Notes: generated from the sequence alone by a model not told the origin. A DNA stretch of 64,000 nt from Sweltsa coloradensis (GCA_024449915.1 JAMZAV010003143.1:1-64000), one strand, 5' to 3'; shown: positions 47,651 through 59,815, numbered from the stretch's first letter. Numbers and translations are program-made.

Positions 47651-49645
47651 CCTTCTATACTCAATAGAATAATATTCCCGGCATTTTGTCGCCAAGAACT
47701 ATGTAAGAGAAATGTATTCATTCTTTTCAACTTCCGTTTCCTATTATTACTATATCTTTCCACCATTTGGGAACGGTCCCTGAACCCATGGACATATTTA
47801 TCTTTATATAATAGTAGAGAGATATGATCGTGCGAATTTTCGTGACGAAATTTCGAGCACGTCGGGCATCGTTTTCCCACGTGGCCACTGCATTGTTGCC
47901 AACTGTGCAAGGGAAAACACGTGGCAGTCTCCCGACCACTGCTCCCGACAAGTAGGCCTAAGTTTCCAGACTTGGATCGAGTCGCCAGCTGAGGAGAAGT
48001 TGCACAAGACTTTTGCTCACGCTGACTAATTGAAGTCGGTATTTGTGACTACTACAAGTCTCAATTTAATACAAAAATTATATTTTATCCGTACAGTACA
48101 ACATAACAATAATTAATATAAGGTAATATTTTTTTAAATTTTTTTAGTTGTATTAAAAAAATGGCAAAAACAAACTGATTTTGGATTTGGATTTGGTTAA
48201 AAAGACAAAAACGTATATTTTTACTTGTCAGAAGTACCGTTTGGATGCTCTACGTACGACTATACAGCCAGTCTTAGCCATGTTGCTAACTGGTTGAAGG
48301 AAAAGTCATTTTAAATTCGTACTACTCATTTTTGAAGTTATATGGGACATATTTGCCAATTCGCAAATAGCTCTTCGCTCGGCCAGTAAGCATCCATCAG
48401 ATATGTATTTTGTCAAGTATGGGATAGCCCTGGCTACTGTCGTAGATTAGCAATATTTTGTTAAATCAACCAAAAACAATTTACGAAAATTGTTGATTTT
48501 AATTAGCAATCAATCATAAATCTTTACCGTAGAGAGGACTAGCGTATAGAGCTTGCAAAAACTGTGCTAAGGTAAGTTTGGTAAAGTTTGGTAGAAATCT
48601 ATGCGTTTTGGAGCAGAATAACGAACAAATTATTGCACTTCTGTGTGGTGGTTGCAACAATATTTATTTTGGGGAGATGGCTAAGACGATATATTTCTTT
48701 TGGGGGATGGCACCCCTCCCCCTCCCTAATTCGACCACTGCCCCAAAGGCAAATTACCACTCTTTAGGTGGCTTAGTGGATGAAGGCATGTTTTATAGGA
48801 CTCTAACCCATTCTTTGCATATTGACTTCGTAACCCCTTGGAGAGATCGTCCTCCCGGTCCCGGATATCAGGCACCGACGCCGAGCCGGTGGAAGGGTTC
48901 ACACGAGTCCACGGGTTGGGTTGGCAACCCTTAGGGCGAGCCGAGTGTCGAGTGGCTGCAACGGTTACCATGACTACCCCTAGCGACAGGGGTGCAGACT
49001 GTGGACCATGGAGATGCTTGCTCGAGCCAGCTACGTCAATAATCCATACTGAGCGAGATAGTCTCGTTCTCTTGCCTGCGTGCGTGCGTGCGTTGAACCG
49101 GTACGCACGTTGCACTCGACCACGGACCAACCCACTGACTGCTCTTGTGCTAAAAGAATACACATTTGGCAAGCCCTTATTTCTGCAATAAGAAATCATT
49201 TAAAACAATTGACAAAGATGGATGACAAAAACAACCCTAAATCGCAGATGAGCAAAGAAAATTCATGAAACTCAGCAACAAAATATACGAAAAGACATAT
49301 TATTTCAAGGGTACACAGAAATGTAGGTTCTGTATAATCCTTGCTATATACATTTCATCAGATTGATCGTTACTTGTTTTTAAGTTACATAATATAAATT
49401 TAGGTCTTCGTTTAGACAACCCTGTGGTGACAATGGACAGAGCAAATTAGAATCTATCAAAAGCAAGGTCGAGGTGCATATCTGATTAGCTAAACTCTTC
49501 TATTACATCACACATTTAATTTTAAAATATATTAAGCTGAACACGTCCATGATACGAGAACTCTGCAAATAAATGAGAGCTCTAAATCATCGCTCAGCCC
49601 GGGTCATCAGTCAGGCCTATGGGATGGTTATTGTTATTACTAGCA
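47651..49645. other. Unassigned, with a CpG-rich patch at 48800-49150
   Basis: Most is AT-rich with no exon. At 48738 the inverse of CAGTGGTCGAATTAGGG marks a lone hAT-type terminus. From about 48800 to 49150 the sequence is markedly richer in G+C and CpG than its surroundings and keeps long frames open on both strands, which GC-rich DNA often does. It could be a promoter/first-exon region (possibly of Nrt, lying upstream on the right strand side) or an unidentified repeat. I cannot choose. Confidence 0.35.
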
Positions 49646-50385
49646 CTAGGAAAACGCTAAAGTCCCGCCGCGTTGATGGATGAGCTTTTTAAATTTTTTA
49701 GTTTGCGTGGGATATCTTTACTTTTGCAAGTGCTTTGTTTTGCTGCCTACGCATTGTAGGTGATTGTTGTCAAGTTTCTTTTATTACCTGTCAATTGGTA
49801 TTATTTACCGTAAAAAACTTATATTAAATGCTTTATTTCTATGGATTCTGGCTAACTTTTTCAACTTTTTCTTTCAAAAGGTACTACATCAACATAACCT
49901 TAATGTCCATGTATAATATGAAAGTTGTAGCCCCACCCGTTTGGTCAGAATTGGCCCAAATGGCACGAAAATATCGCACAAAACATCAAAAAACTTATAT
50001 TAAAAGCTTTATTTCTATGGATTCTGGCTATTTTTTCAACTTTTTCTTTCAAAAGGTACTACAACGCCGTAACCTTAATGTCCATGTATAATATGAACGT
50101 TGTAGCCCCACTCGTTTGGTCAGAATTGGCCCAAATACGAAAATAATGCACTAAAAATCGAAAAAAATCGTAAAAGTACGATATTCATGAGAAATATTTC
50201 TTCGATTGTACCCAAAAACAATACACCTCTAAGTTCAGAGATTTCGAAAGTCCTGTCAAATTTTCATCAAGATCGGATATGCCGTTTGCCTGGTAGAGAG
50301 TTAACAAACAGACAGAAAAACAAAAAAAAAACGAGCTAAATTTTTTGGGGGTCAGTGAAATTGAAGTCTTCGCTTCGCTCATCCA
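49646..50385 (-). mobile_element. HINE family B, full length
   Basis: The start TGGATGAGCGAAGCGAAG is at 50385. Two internal units (AAACGGGTGGGGCTACAAC type) follow, and the 3' side shows CATCAACGCGGCGGGACTTT then AGCGTTTTCCTAG at 49646. The inverted terminal repeat has decayed to GCTCATCCATC. Confidence 0.7.
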
Positions 50386-51004
50386 AATATGATCCACTGA
50401 GCCCAATTACACCACGCTACGTTGTGATATTGACGAGATACTTGTTGACTAATTGCCAATTAATTACTTTACTATGCAAGGTGATGAAGCGTTTTATGTC
50501 ATGAAGAACATTACACCAACAGAATACGATTTTGCACTGATTTGCCAGGAAATCTTGAACGAACCCATCCCGTTTCGTTGTTTATTAGAATGATACTTTG
50601 TGTAGAGCATGCTATTTCATTTGAGACGAGTAGCTCTGGCTAACTTTGTTTACAATGCCGATCAAGGTTATTTCAGAAACATTCGGGATCACTTTCTTTC
50701 CGACCTCCAAATTTATTTATAAACGGTAAGCTCAGGACGCGATCAGAGTACATTTCAAATAATTGACTCCCGAAATGACTAAATATTACCCGTTTGGTGG
50801 CATATTTAATCAGTTACTGGAAAAAAATGTGCTTTGATCATCGCGTAACACACATTCTTACATAACATTTTGGTGCAAACCTCAACCCTATATGACAAAC
50901 CATAGAGCTTCCAAGTGATCCAGACTACATATTATCTCTGCGTTCTGCGTCAAAGCATGGTTTGCTCAATAATTATTATTTTTCGTATGAAGCCAAGCCC
51001 AGGG
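50386..51004. other. Nothing recognised
   Basis: No exon or repeat identified. Confidence 0.45.
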
Positions 51005-51215
51005 CGCAATTCATGCCCCTCTTCAGGTATAGGTATTTTTTGGACTTTGGATAATTGTGAATGGATGTCCGAGGGTTGTTTAAGAGGACTCAATCCCTTG
51101 CATTCGCATTAACGACTGAGGACAACCTCGGGGAAAACCTTCAGTCAGGATTGCCGGTCTCGACGGGTTTTGAACCCGGGATCTCTGCTCTAGCTCGTCC
51201 GAGAGCACGTAAAAA
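51005..51215 (-). mobile_element. SINE family 1 copy
   Basis: Plus-strand view: CAATTCATGCCCCTCTTCAG, GAGGACTCAATCCCTTGCAT, TCAGGATTGCCGGTCTCGAC and GGGTTTTGAACCCGGGAT. It shares a CCAGGGCGCAATTCATGCC-like 3' part with the copy at 59640, marking a subfamily. Confidence 0.75.
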
Positions 51216-51427
51216 AAATTATTGGTAGGCCTATTTCCAAGAGCAATTTAATTGACCTTTAAAGACTATATCTTGGAATGTGCTCCAAGGTTCTCCGAAT
51301 ATTATTTATTGTTTATTCTTGTTTTTTACATTTTACAACAAGAAACGGCGTCGACGCTAGCAAATATCTTGCTTAAAAAATACTCGAAATCTGTGGAAAT
51401 CTCGTGCCGCGAAGAGCCTTGCTGAAG

Positions 51428-51857
51428 CAGTGGCGCACCCAGGATTTCATCCGGGGGGGGGGGGGGGGTGACCAATCCAAATTCTTCTAACAAATCCTAT
51501 TCTTCGGAATCGGAAATGCACGATTTGAAAGTGGCAGCGCTGCTGATTAGGGGTGCCGGGTGAAACTTAGGTTGGTGGGTCTAAAAAGTTGCCACTAGAG
51601 CGTGTGGCGGTCATAAAAAATAAAGCGCAGCTCTAAAATGAAAAAAATACAGGAAAATGACCACAGCGCTAAACTCAAGACGCAACAAGGTGTTTTGATT
51701 TCTTTCTTTTATTTATTTGTTTCAATATTATTTTCATCAAAATGTATCATTCATAAGAAGTATTAAAAGTGAAGAGCTTGGTGCTATTGGAGGGGGGGGT
51801 TCGGGGGGGGGGGGGCTTTAGCCCCAAAAATCCCCCCCCCCCTTGGGTGCGCCCCTG
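51428..51857. mobile_element. hAT MITE, 430 bp, perfect 8-bp TSD
   Basis: Flanked by TGCTGAAG on both sides (51420-51427, 51858-51865). Ends are CAGTGGCGCACCCAGG and the inverse CCTTGGGTGCGCCCCTG, each followed internally by poly-G/poly-C. No coding capacity. Confidence 0.8.
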
Positions 51858-51911
51858 TGCTGAAGCACCTGAAACTAACTAATTTGTATAATATAATATA
51901 AATATATAATA

Positions 51912-52142
51912 TTGTTCCGAAATGAATTCTATCAACGAAATGTAACGAAGCTTGCGCTTGGGAAGGGCACATTGGAAGTTGGAACCGCCCTCGACAAGAG
52001 TACCAACATCACATTGGAGTATGAGGCAATCTGTTCGATATTTTTAGGAGCTCAAGTACCCTCAACTCAAGAGTTGACTCTCAGAACGCTAGACTATATA
52101 AGAGAACCTATATCATTAGAAACGTTATATTCTTTCAAGTAA
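51912..52142 (+). other. 76-residue open frame, unassigned
   Basis: An ATG-initiated frame reading MFRNEFYQRNVTKLALGKGT and continuing through a non-repetitive, non-low-complexity stretch. I recognise no domain and see no splice, promoter or tail signals. Codon content looks ordinary, so it could be part of an unknown gene or chance. Confidence 0.15.
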
Positions 52143-52936
52143 TCACCTCTTGAAACGTATTAAAAGAATGAAAAAAAACTGGAGCATACCTAACTAAAGG
52201 GCTTCAGATGTTATTTCCTTCTTGACGGGGAACACTGTGAAGCATGCAACAGGAACAATGCTGTCTGTAGGAGAACGGGTATGACATCGAAGTAATACTT
52301 TTAGAATGCACTGAATGATATTGATTGGTAGCTTGTTTAGTCTAATAGCAGATTTTAATTTTTAAAGCAGGATGCATTTTGTATTTTAAATGTTTGTACA
52401 TTTTGCGCGTACGAAATTCGTATGCGTATTGTGCAGTGCTAAAACTATTGAAGCTTTATTTTGCACACCAACGAGCCTAATCGGCAATTGTTTTCAAACA
52501 AGTTTTAGCATTTTCTCAGTGGGTCAATTTGAAGGAAAAAGGTATATAGTTAGATCATTTCAAAAGCATTACTCGTTGCACATTTAAGAATGACTTCCGA
52601 CAAGAACGTATTACTTGCGTTGTACAAACAAACAATTTCACACAATGCGTGGGAAGCGTAACACAACACTCATAACAAACAAGGGTTTGAGCACCAGAAC
52701 TATAGGAGAATGAGAATGAGAATTATCTCAAGATTAGAAGGACAAATTCACAAACAGTTTCCACTCGGTGACACTAGAAACAACCAAATGGATTTAATAA
52801 TGACCATTTCGCAATTTTCAAAGTCGTAGCCTGTGAGAGTAATTGCCAAACCAATTGCGAGCCGTAACGACTGTGATGCCATGGGCGTCTTCGAGACTGA
52901 GACGCCGATCCAGAGTATGTCCGCTGCTATTACAAG
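52143..52936. other. Nothing recognised
   Basis: No supported exon or repeat. Confidence 0.45.
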
Positions 52937-53738
52937 CATAGGCGTGCGCAGGGGGGGCCTTGGCCCCCCCATCAGGCCTAGAAATGTTATCAAAATAACT
53001 AGGGCCTAATCAAGTTTAAAAATTGATACGAAAATTAATTAATTTGAAAAATGTCTAGGCCCTACTTAGTTTTCCGAATCTTTTAGGCCTACCTACTTTT
53101 TCCTCTCATCATCTCACTTTCAAATAAGTTTTATAACAAAAATGCCACAAGGTATAAAGTGTAAATAATTGCCATTCTTTATTTCAAATACGTTTTAAGA
53201 CCACCCTCAAAAAAGTTAACCACCAAAAAATGTCGCCTCCTGAGACCTGGGGCTACGCCTCAGACCTGATCCGCCGCCACCATTCCCCAGTCGGTATGGC
53301 ATTCCTGTGACCATGAGCGCCCGGAGGTCGGGGGGCAAGTGGGAAAACTCCCATGGTCAAAGCACATGAAATAAAAATTTCAGTATTTTTATCAATCAGT
53401 TGAAACTAAATTTTAAAAATTAAAAAAGTGTGAGGATTTTTTTTAAGGTTTCCTTCAAAATTCATTTTCGTTTCCTCTGTTTCGAGTATCGACTGCACAA
53501 AGATTACATAATTTTGGTTTTGTATTCAGCCCACTTATTTTTTCTAAAACCCACCAAACGCATTTTGAAAAACCTGATTTTCAAATTTTTGGCCTTCGGC
53601 GCTGTTGCCCAAACACCCCATGCTTGCCCAACGAAAGTACAAATTGTAAATTCCCCCCCCCCCCCCTCTGCCAAAATTCCTGCGGGCGCCCATGCCTGTG
53701 GCCCCCCCCCCATTGTAAAATCTCTGCGCACGCCTATG
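52937..53738. mobile_element. hAT non-autonomous element, 802 bp
   Basis: The end CATAGGCGTGCGCAGGGGG and its inverse CTGCGCACGCCTATG are flanked by ATTACAAG and ACTACAAG (one mismatch). It shares the segment CAGCCCACTTATTTTTTCTA, AAAAACCTGATTTTCAAA, TTCGGCGCTG with the 36710 element, so the two are one family with diverged ends. No transposase frame. Confidence 0.75.
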
Positions 53739-56180
53739 ACTACAAGTGTTGCTCAACTAATCTCAGGATATGTAAGAATGATAATAATGATTCGCAAACT
53801 TGCCAAGGGGCACTTTAAATCCATCAAAATGTGTATTCTCAGTTCTCACTATAGGTACAAATTGAGGATAGTAAGCAATCAATAACCAAGATGTTTTTGA
53901 GTATTTTATAGAACTCAATGCCAGAATTTGCTTTTTGAATTGATTTGATTCAATCCGTATATACCTTAGGTTCGGAATCATAGCTTCGTCTCGTATACTA
54001 GCGATGAGCTGTCTAAATAAGATATCTAGGTACTTATATGTACATATATCATTGCGAGTGACTAAAATTGATCTTGCTTCTTGCGTTCACATTTGCCAAA
54101 AAGAAACAAGATAAGAATTAGCGTAGGCATCAGGGGTACGGAAGTACCCAAAATAAGGAACAAAGCCTGCAGATATTCAACACCGTTTCTCTCCCGAGTT
54201 CAAGTTCAGGTCATTTGTTGGTGGCGGTGTCGGGTTTATAGACATCCCCTCTTTGGGTGGGGATAGCCCCGTCCATAACCCCCAGAAACGCCAAAAAACC
54301 TTCTGTTTCGGTATCACCATGGTTGAAGGCCGAGTGGTCTGATGCACCTTCAAGCTTGGAAGGAGAAACTGGACTAGCAGGTATGACAATCCAAAAAACA
54401 TATTTTTAAGATTTTCTAAAATGTTAAAAAGTGTTTAAGTTTACGGTTTTTGAGTAGGCCTATATTATCTCGTTTTGTTGGGTTCTGTTCTTGACTTTGT
54501 GCCGTTCTATACATTCACTTAAATATGAATAATCGGAAGGATCCACTTAAACTGCTATAAAATCAATGTACAATTATCCAATTATGACATTTTGAAGTCA
54601 ATCAAATTTTCAAAGAAATGCAACGGAGACAAAAATGAGTTTTATTTTTCTTTATATATGGTCACTACTTACTGCAGATAATGGGTTTTATACCCCTTGG
54701 TTGATCGAATGGAATAATTGGACGTATAGGCCTAGTTCGAAAAGTACCAAAGCACGTCATCGGCTAAATTGGTGACAATAAGACCAAACAATGCTCGGAT
54801 GAGATATTTTTATTCACTTTGACTAGTACATGTACAAGTATATAACTCTTTGCAGAGAAAGTGAATTGTCTATAATAAACAGTAATAAAAGTGATAATAA
54901 TAATGATATACACAGTGTTAGAAGAAAGAATAGTTGGATATAAAGCAATAATTATATTGATATATATGATGATTGATTAATTGATAATGATATACACATT
55001 GTTTAGGGTATGTTAAAGTAGAGTAGAACATATAGAAGAAAGAAAAGCTGGATATAAAGCAATAATGAATATTGATATTGATATTGATATTAATATATAA
55101 TATAGGAGCTTTGTCGGATCATGAATTTGATCCCAGCCCCTGCAGGTTGTACTTCCAAGGTTCCCCAAGTCTAAGGCGGATGCTGGAATGCGAATTCAGC
55201 ACTTGGTCATTACTCATTCATTCTAATAAGTGCCAACCCCCTAATTGCTATCACCATGAAGAGGATAAGACACCTGATAACCTGTGACTATGACTTCGAG
55301 CTTGCACAACATGACAAAATGTCCCATGAAACCAACCTCCTAGGCCTATCAAAGTACAGATATTTGCGACTGAGCTGAGCGGAACTCTTTTATCGGCGAC
55401 ACCGAGCACTCCTGTTGCTCCTGCGCATTCTTCTAGCTGAGATAACATAATCATAATGCGTCTCAACTCTCAAAAGTCATGCGCTGCGATAAGACAATCA
55501 TAATGAGCCTCAATTTTCAAAAGTCAAGACAGACCTTGAATCAATCATTAAGACCAACGCTTTTTCTTACAATCATTTCAAATTCGTTTGATCGTCAAAT
55601 CTACCTAATCTAATTCCACATATCCATTCTGGACCACTTCATCAACTAATAATGTTCACTCCGCAAATGCGAATGAAGCGACCAGAGAAAAATTCTCTCT
55701 CATCCATGTTCACATAAATTTTAGGATACAACACAGTTTATTTCTTGTGGCAAATTACGTTTAGAAAAACTCAAGACACATTGTGAAAATATGCGCTCAT
55801 AGAGCATGCGCAATGCGCAAAGCCTTCCTACACCACCTCCTAAAGTTTTGCAGTTTTGGGGTGGAACTTACAACTTAGAAGTCAAAAAGCGTTCCCTGCA
55901 GAATAAAACGATGCATGCCACATGCTAAAAGTAAAGACTAGTTTGCCTGAGCGTATAGATAAATAGGTACTAGAGGACGAAAGTCACAGTATCGATGTTA
56001 TATATTGGTAGACAGTCTTGTACTAAGAAGTAGAACTATATGATAAAGAAATATAACTAATTAGTTGATTTATTTGTGTGAAAAATTAACAAAGTACTAA
56101 ACTGCATTATAAATAATATGGTTATGGCGTCATATGGCACACACGGTGACTTTTACATGTTTATTTGGACTGCCATTAAG
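53739..56180. other. Mostly unassigned; short duplication at 54895-55090
   Basis: No exon identified. At 54895-55090 a block (AGAAGAAAGAA, TGGATATAAAGCAATAAT, TATTGATAT) is repeated with a period near 114 and runs into (GATATT)n. A minus frame at 55251-55466 is open but unrecognised. Confidence 0.45.
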
Positions 56181-56763
56181 GCGTTTTTCTATTTTCCAAA
56201 ATATGCTACCAGGTCAAAATATAGTGAATGGCTTTGAAACCGGGCTATTTGAGAAAATCAAAACTATTTTTTCAAATTTTTCTGATCCGGTACACGGCCA
56301 ATATCGCCACCTCAAAATAATTTCTGACTTCAATTCGCCAAGGCACACCATTCAACGTAGGGTGTTGTGTTTTTGTAACATTAATTTTGAACTGGTTTTC
56401 TATAGGCTGACAGAGAGAAAAAATATTTTTTTAAACAACTGTCTGTCTCGTTTGGCGGAAAAAATCGGTACAAAATACCGCCAAACGAAAAAATTCGCAG
56501 GCAAGATAATTGTTTTTTTTTTAAAAATCTCTCGGTCAGCCTATAGAAAACCAGTTCAAAATTAATGTTACAAAAACACAACACCCTACGTTGAATGGTG
56601 TGCCTTGGCGAATTGAAGTTTGAAATTATTTTGAGGTAGCGATATTAGCCGTGTACCGGATCAAAAAATTTGAAAAAATAGTTTTGATTTTCGTAAGTAG
56701 CCCGGTTTCAAAGCCATTCACTATATTTTGACTGGTAGCATATTTTGGAAAATAGAAAAACGC
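56181..56763. mobile_element. Foldback MITE, 583 bp
   Basis: Arms of about 280 bases (56181-56458 and 56478-56763) are over 90% inverse copies by eye, with a 19-base loop between TTTGGCGG and CCGCCAAA. Ends read GCGTTTTTCTATTTTCC and its inverse. The frames at 56134-56584 on both strands come from this symmetry and are not genes. No clear target duplication. Confidence 0.8.
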
Positions 56764-58276
56764 GGTCGAATAGCCTTGATGCAATAGTTCCAATTCAAAA
56801 AAATAAAAGTATGCCTAGAGAAGCAAGTTGCATGCCTATTCCAATGGTGAATTGCTAATTGCTAATAAGTTAGGTACGGTAGGGCCTATATATTATTTTT
56901 GTTTATGTGCATATTATTTTGTAAGCGAGATTTAATTTCCAAATAATCGTTTCGAAATGAATCTGAGAATTTCTTTTCCAATAGGTTTCTCAAAATGCTT
57001 GCATTGTTATTTTCAAGATGTTTTTTTTTATTTTTGTTTATATTTCAACTTTGAAAATCTGTTTTTTAAAAGCGCCTTATAGTTAATTTTGAAACAATGA
57101 ATGTTAATTATACTAGAACAACAATTCAAAGTAAGATTATTTCGAAACAAAATGCCACGAAAATATCGTTTTTGAGAAACATAACAATACGTAGTTGTAA
57201 AAACACACAATTTACAATAGGTAGAGAAAGTAAAATATGTAATAGCATATTTTATGCCTGTTTTGTGTAGCCAACTCATTCATTCTGGTTCAGACTTCAG
57301 ATCCACGTGGTCCGTGTTGTTTGGCTGGAGCACGAATTCTTTACGAATGCTACATAAAGACGACGTGTAATAACAAATGACTTTCTGAAGGCAAGCCAAT
57401 GGAATCCCGATAATCTTCAGCTGTGTTGCCTGAGGGCGAATTCGACATTGAATAGAAAAAGGGAATTGACTGTAATTTTAGAAAGTTTTAAATTGCCTTA
57501 TTTATTCATTTCGTGATGACGGGGGGAATATTCTTTCAGCCCTGCTGCTAGGAAAGATATTTCGTCCATGTTTCTACTCTATTTATCTTCAGGATAATAT
57601 AAAGGTATTAAGTTTTGATTTATAACTTAATACCGTAATATTATTATTAATTTGGGCAGCTGTCTGCTAGTATGTTTAACATTATTATTAAAATAAATCT
57701 TTAAGAATTCGGAAAGGTAGAATAATTTTAATCTCATTCACTTATAAATAATAAAGCAAAACAAAAAAATCTAAATTGATTCTTGAAAAAAAAACTGAAT
57801 GGCATGCACTTCTTTTTGAGCTTTGAAACCTACGATCCTGTTTTATACTTCACGTCAAGATAACATATTGTATTTTGCGCTGTTTTGACTTTTGGATGGA
57901 AAACAAAACCTTACGCAAGTTATTTCCTGTAAGTGCTGCCCCATTAGCGTCAGCATTTTTGCTAATATTATATTTCGATCATTTATATCCGCCTTATATC
58001 AAACGGATGCATATATTATTTCAGTCCATGTTTTGGTAACGTGCTATTAAACCTAATTTACCTCCCCATAATAGGAGACGGAGACGTCACGTAAGAGCCG
58101 GACAGGTGTTAGGCCTATGCACACACGGACTCTGACGAACTAGTCCTCAATATATTGTTCTCCATTTTCATAAAACATTACCCATTGCTTTCACTATCTG
58201 TTCAAGTGTACGAAAGCTGAAACACTTTTTACAGTTTTCTAAGTTGCCTATTCACTCAGGTAGGCTATAATGTTAG
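56764..58276. other. Nothing recognised
   Basis: AT-rich, no exon or repeat identified. Confidence 0.45.
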
Positions 58277-58418
58277 TATAGTTATTCCGAAGTAAGCAGA
58301 TGGTGACGTCACCGGAGAGTGGATTGCAGCCAATCAGTGGTCTACGATTTAAAATACTGATCGCTCATTGGCCCGCCGAAACCGCGCGCATCTGCTTATT
58401 TGCTTCGGAGCAACTATA
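58277..58418. mobile_element. 142-bp MITE with promoter-like core
   Basis: Termini TATAGTTATTCCGAAG and the inverse CTTCGGAGCAACTATA, extended by AAGCAGATG/CATCTGCTT. The core holds TGACGTCA (58304-58311), CCAAT (58330-58334) and ATTGG (58367-58371) in a GC-rich setting. The element is symmetrical, so either strand could be read. Confidence 0.6.
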
Positions 58419-58500
58419 GCATAAGTGTAAAACTGACGTAATCCATTGTGCCACTTGCCCTGAATCTGTTTTTATATGTATTTTGTTTTTGAAGGTTTTC

Positions 58501-58835
58501 GTGGCCGATATGTATTAAAGTAATCGGTTTTTCGGTTTCAATGCCACGTATATTTTCGTTGGGCCGACGTTTCGGGGATTTCACCCATCATCTTCAGGGC
58601 CAATACAACTTTAAATATTAAAAACGAAAACTACATCACTATTGAATATTGATAAATATTATTATAAAATAATTATTCTGTATTTATCAATCGTGATGTA
58701 GTTTTCGTTTTTAATATTTAAAGTTGTATTGGCCCTGAAGATGATGGGTGAAATCTCATCGAAACGTCGGTCCAACGAAAATATACGTGGCATTGAAACC
58801 GAAAAACCGATTACTTTAATATATATCACCGGCAA
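58501..58835. mobile_element. Palindromic Penelope-like repeat
   Basis: Two inverse arms of about 140-160 bases meet near 58667. Each contains GGCCCTGAAGATGATGGGTG and CGAAACGTCGG, then ACGAAAATATACGTGGCA, TTGAAACCGAAAAACCGATT. The CTGA...GATGA...GAAACGTC order recalls the hammerhead-type motif of Penelope-like elements, but with a three-base insertion in the CTGATGA box. It begins next to TTTTCGTGGCC, matched by TTTTCGCGGCC before the 61921 palindrome. Confidence 0.55.
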
Positions 58836-59340
58836 TAGTTTGGAGATATTCCTATACTTATCCCTATAACGGGCGGGCGAGTTAGCGAGTTTATTGAGCG
58901 TGGAAATTACTAAGATCGTGGATTTATTGAAACTCCATTATTACTTATTAGTAAATAAGACAAACAAGAATGCATAGATGAAAGACAATGGAACTATGGT
59001 AATTTACTTCATAATAATATATTTTTTATGTATTTCATAATACGTTCATAGCATGCATTAATTTTCATTAACCGTATTATCCACTTTTAATGAAAACGAT
59101 AGAAGGACCTGCCAACAGTATCAACAAAGGAAAACAAATACGGAAATGAGATAACAAGCAAGCTATTTTAGCTTTCGGACACACCCCTATATTTTCGTCC
59201 AGACCCCATTTCTAGACTAGAATACTAAATGACATGCAAAACGACTTTTTCTGAAGGATGGTTATGGTTCTATGTAGATCATCTGTCGTCATAACGTTGG
59301 TTGAGCATAGCTCGATTTTGCATTTGATGCGTGTTGTAAA

Positions 59341-59640
59341 TTGTCATTTCGCACGGCAACCGGCACCCAAGCGAACCTCGGTCACGACGCATATCGATTT
59401 CCAGTTACGCCGGTAGGGGGGCGACTGCTTGGAACCGAGACAGAGACGACGCAGGCTAATATGCATGCGTACGTCTTGTCAACAGGTCGGCTTGGGGACT
59501 TAGAGATTGCGGTGGAAATATTGCTTAGCTTGCGTGTCGTTGACGGTATTCCATGCGCTTGTAGGATCACGTCTGGGGTAGCGAGCGACCTACCTCTCCA
59601 GACAGACACTAGAATAATTTTTGTGGGAAGCATGCCCAGG
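59341..59640. other. CpG-rich patch, unassigned
   Basis: Richer in G+C and CpG than the surroundings, with frames open on both strands. The minus frame contains a Ser/Pro/Arg-rich run. No family is recognised and no splice sites stand out. A SINE follows immediately. Confidence 0.3.
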
Positions 59641-59815
59641 GTGCAATTCATGCCTCTCTTCAGGTGTCCTAACTAGGTATGTTGCGGATAGGACATTGTG
59701 AAGGGACGTCCGAGGGAAAACCTCGGAAAAAACCATCAGTCAGGATTGCCGGTCTCGACGGGATTTGAACCCGGAACCTCCCGAATCAGAGCCAACAAAG
59801 TCGGTGACACTGTTA
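59640..59815 (-). mobile_element. SINE family 1 copy
   Basis: Plus-strand view: GGTGCAATTCATGCCTCTCT, TAGGACATTGTGAAGGGACG, CAGGATTGCCGGTCTCGACG and GGATTTGAACCCGGAACC. It lacks part of the central region. Confidence 0.75.

Noticed and set aside
48913..48932. GGTTGGCAACCCT as the partner terminus of the GGGTTGCCAACC sequence at 2838
   Set aside because: Too short and too far apart, with no matching flanks or internal sequence.
48726..49199. 157-residue frame on the minus strand
   Set aside because: GC-rich DNA leaves frames open on both strands here, and there is no domain or family feature.
56134..56584. Mirrored frames on both strands sharing the same peptide
   Set aside because: A consequence of the palindrome.
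59341..59676. 111-residue plus-strand frame
   Set aside because: No recognisable family, open on the opposite strand too, and it runs into a SINE.
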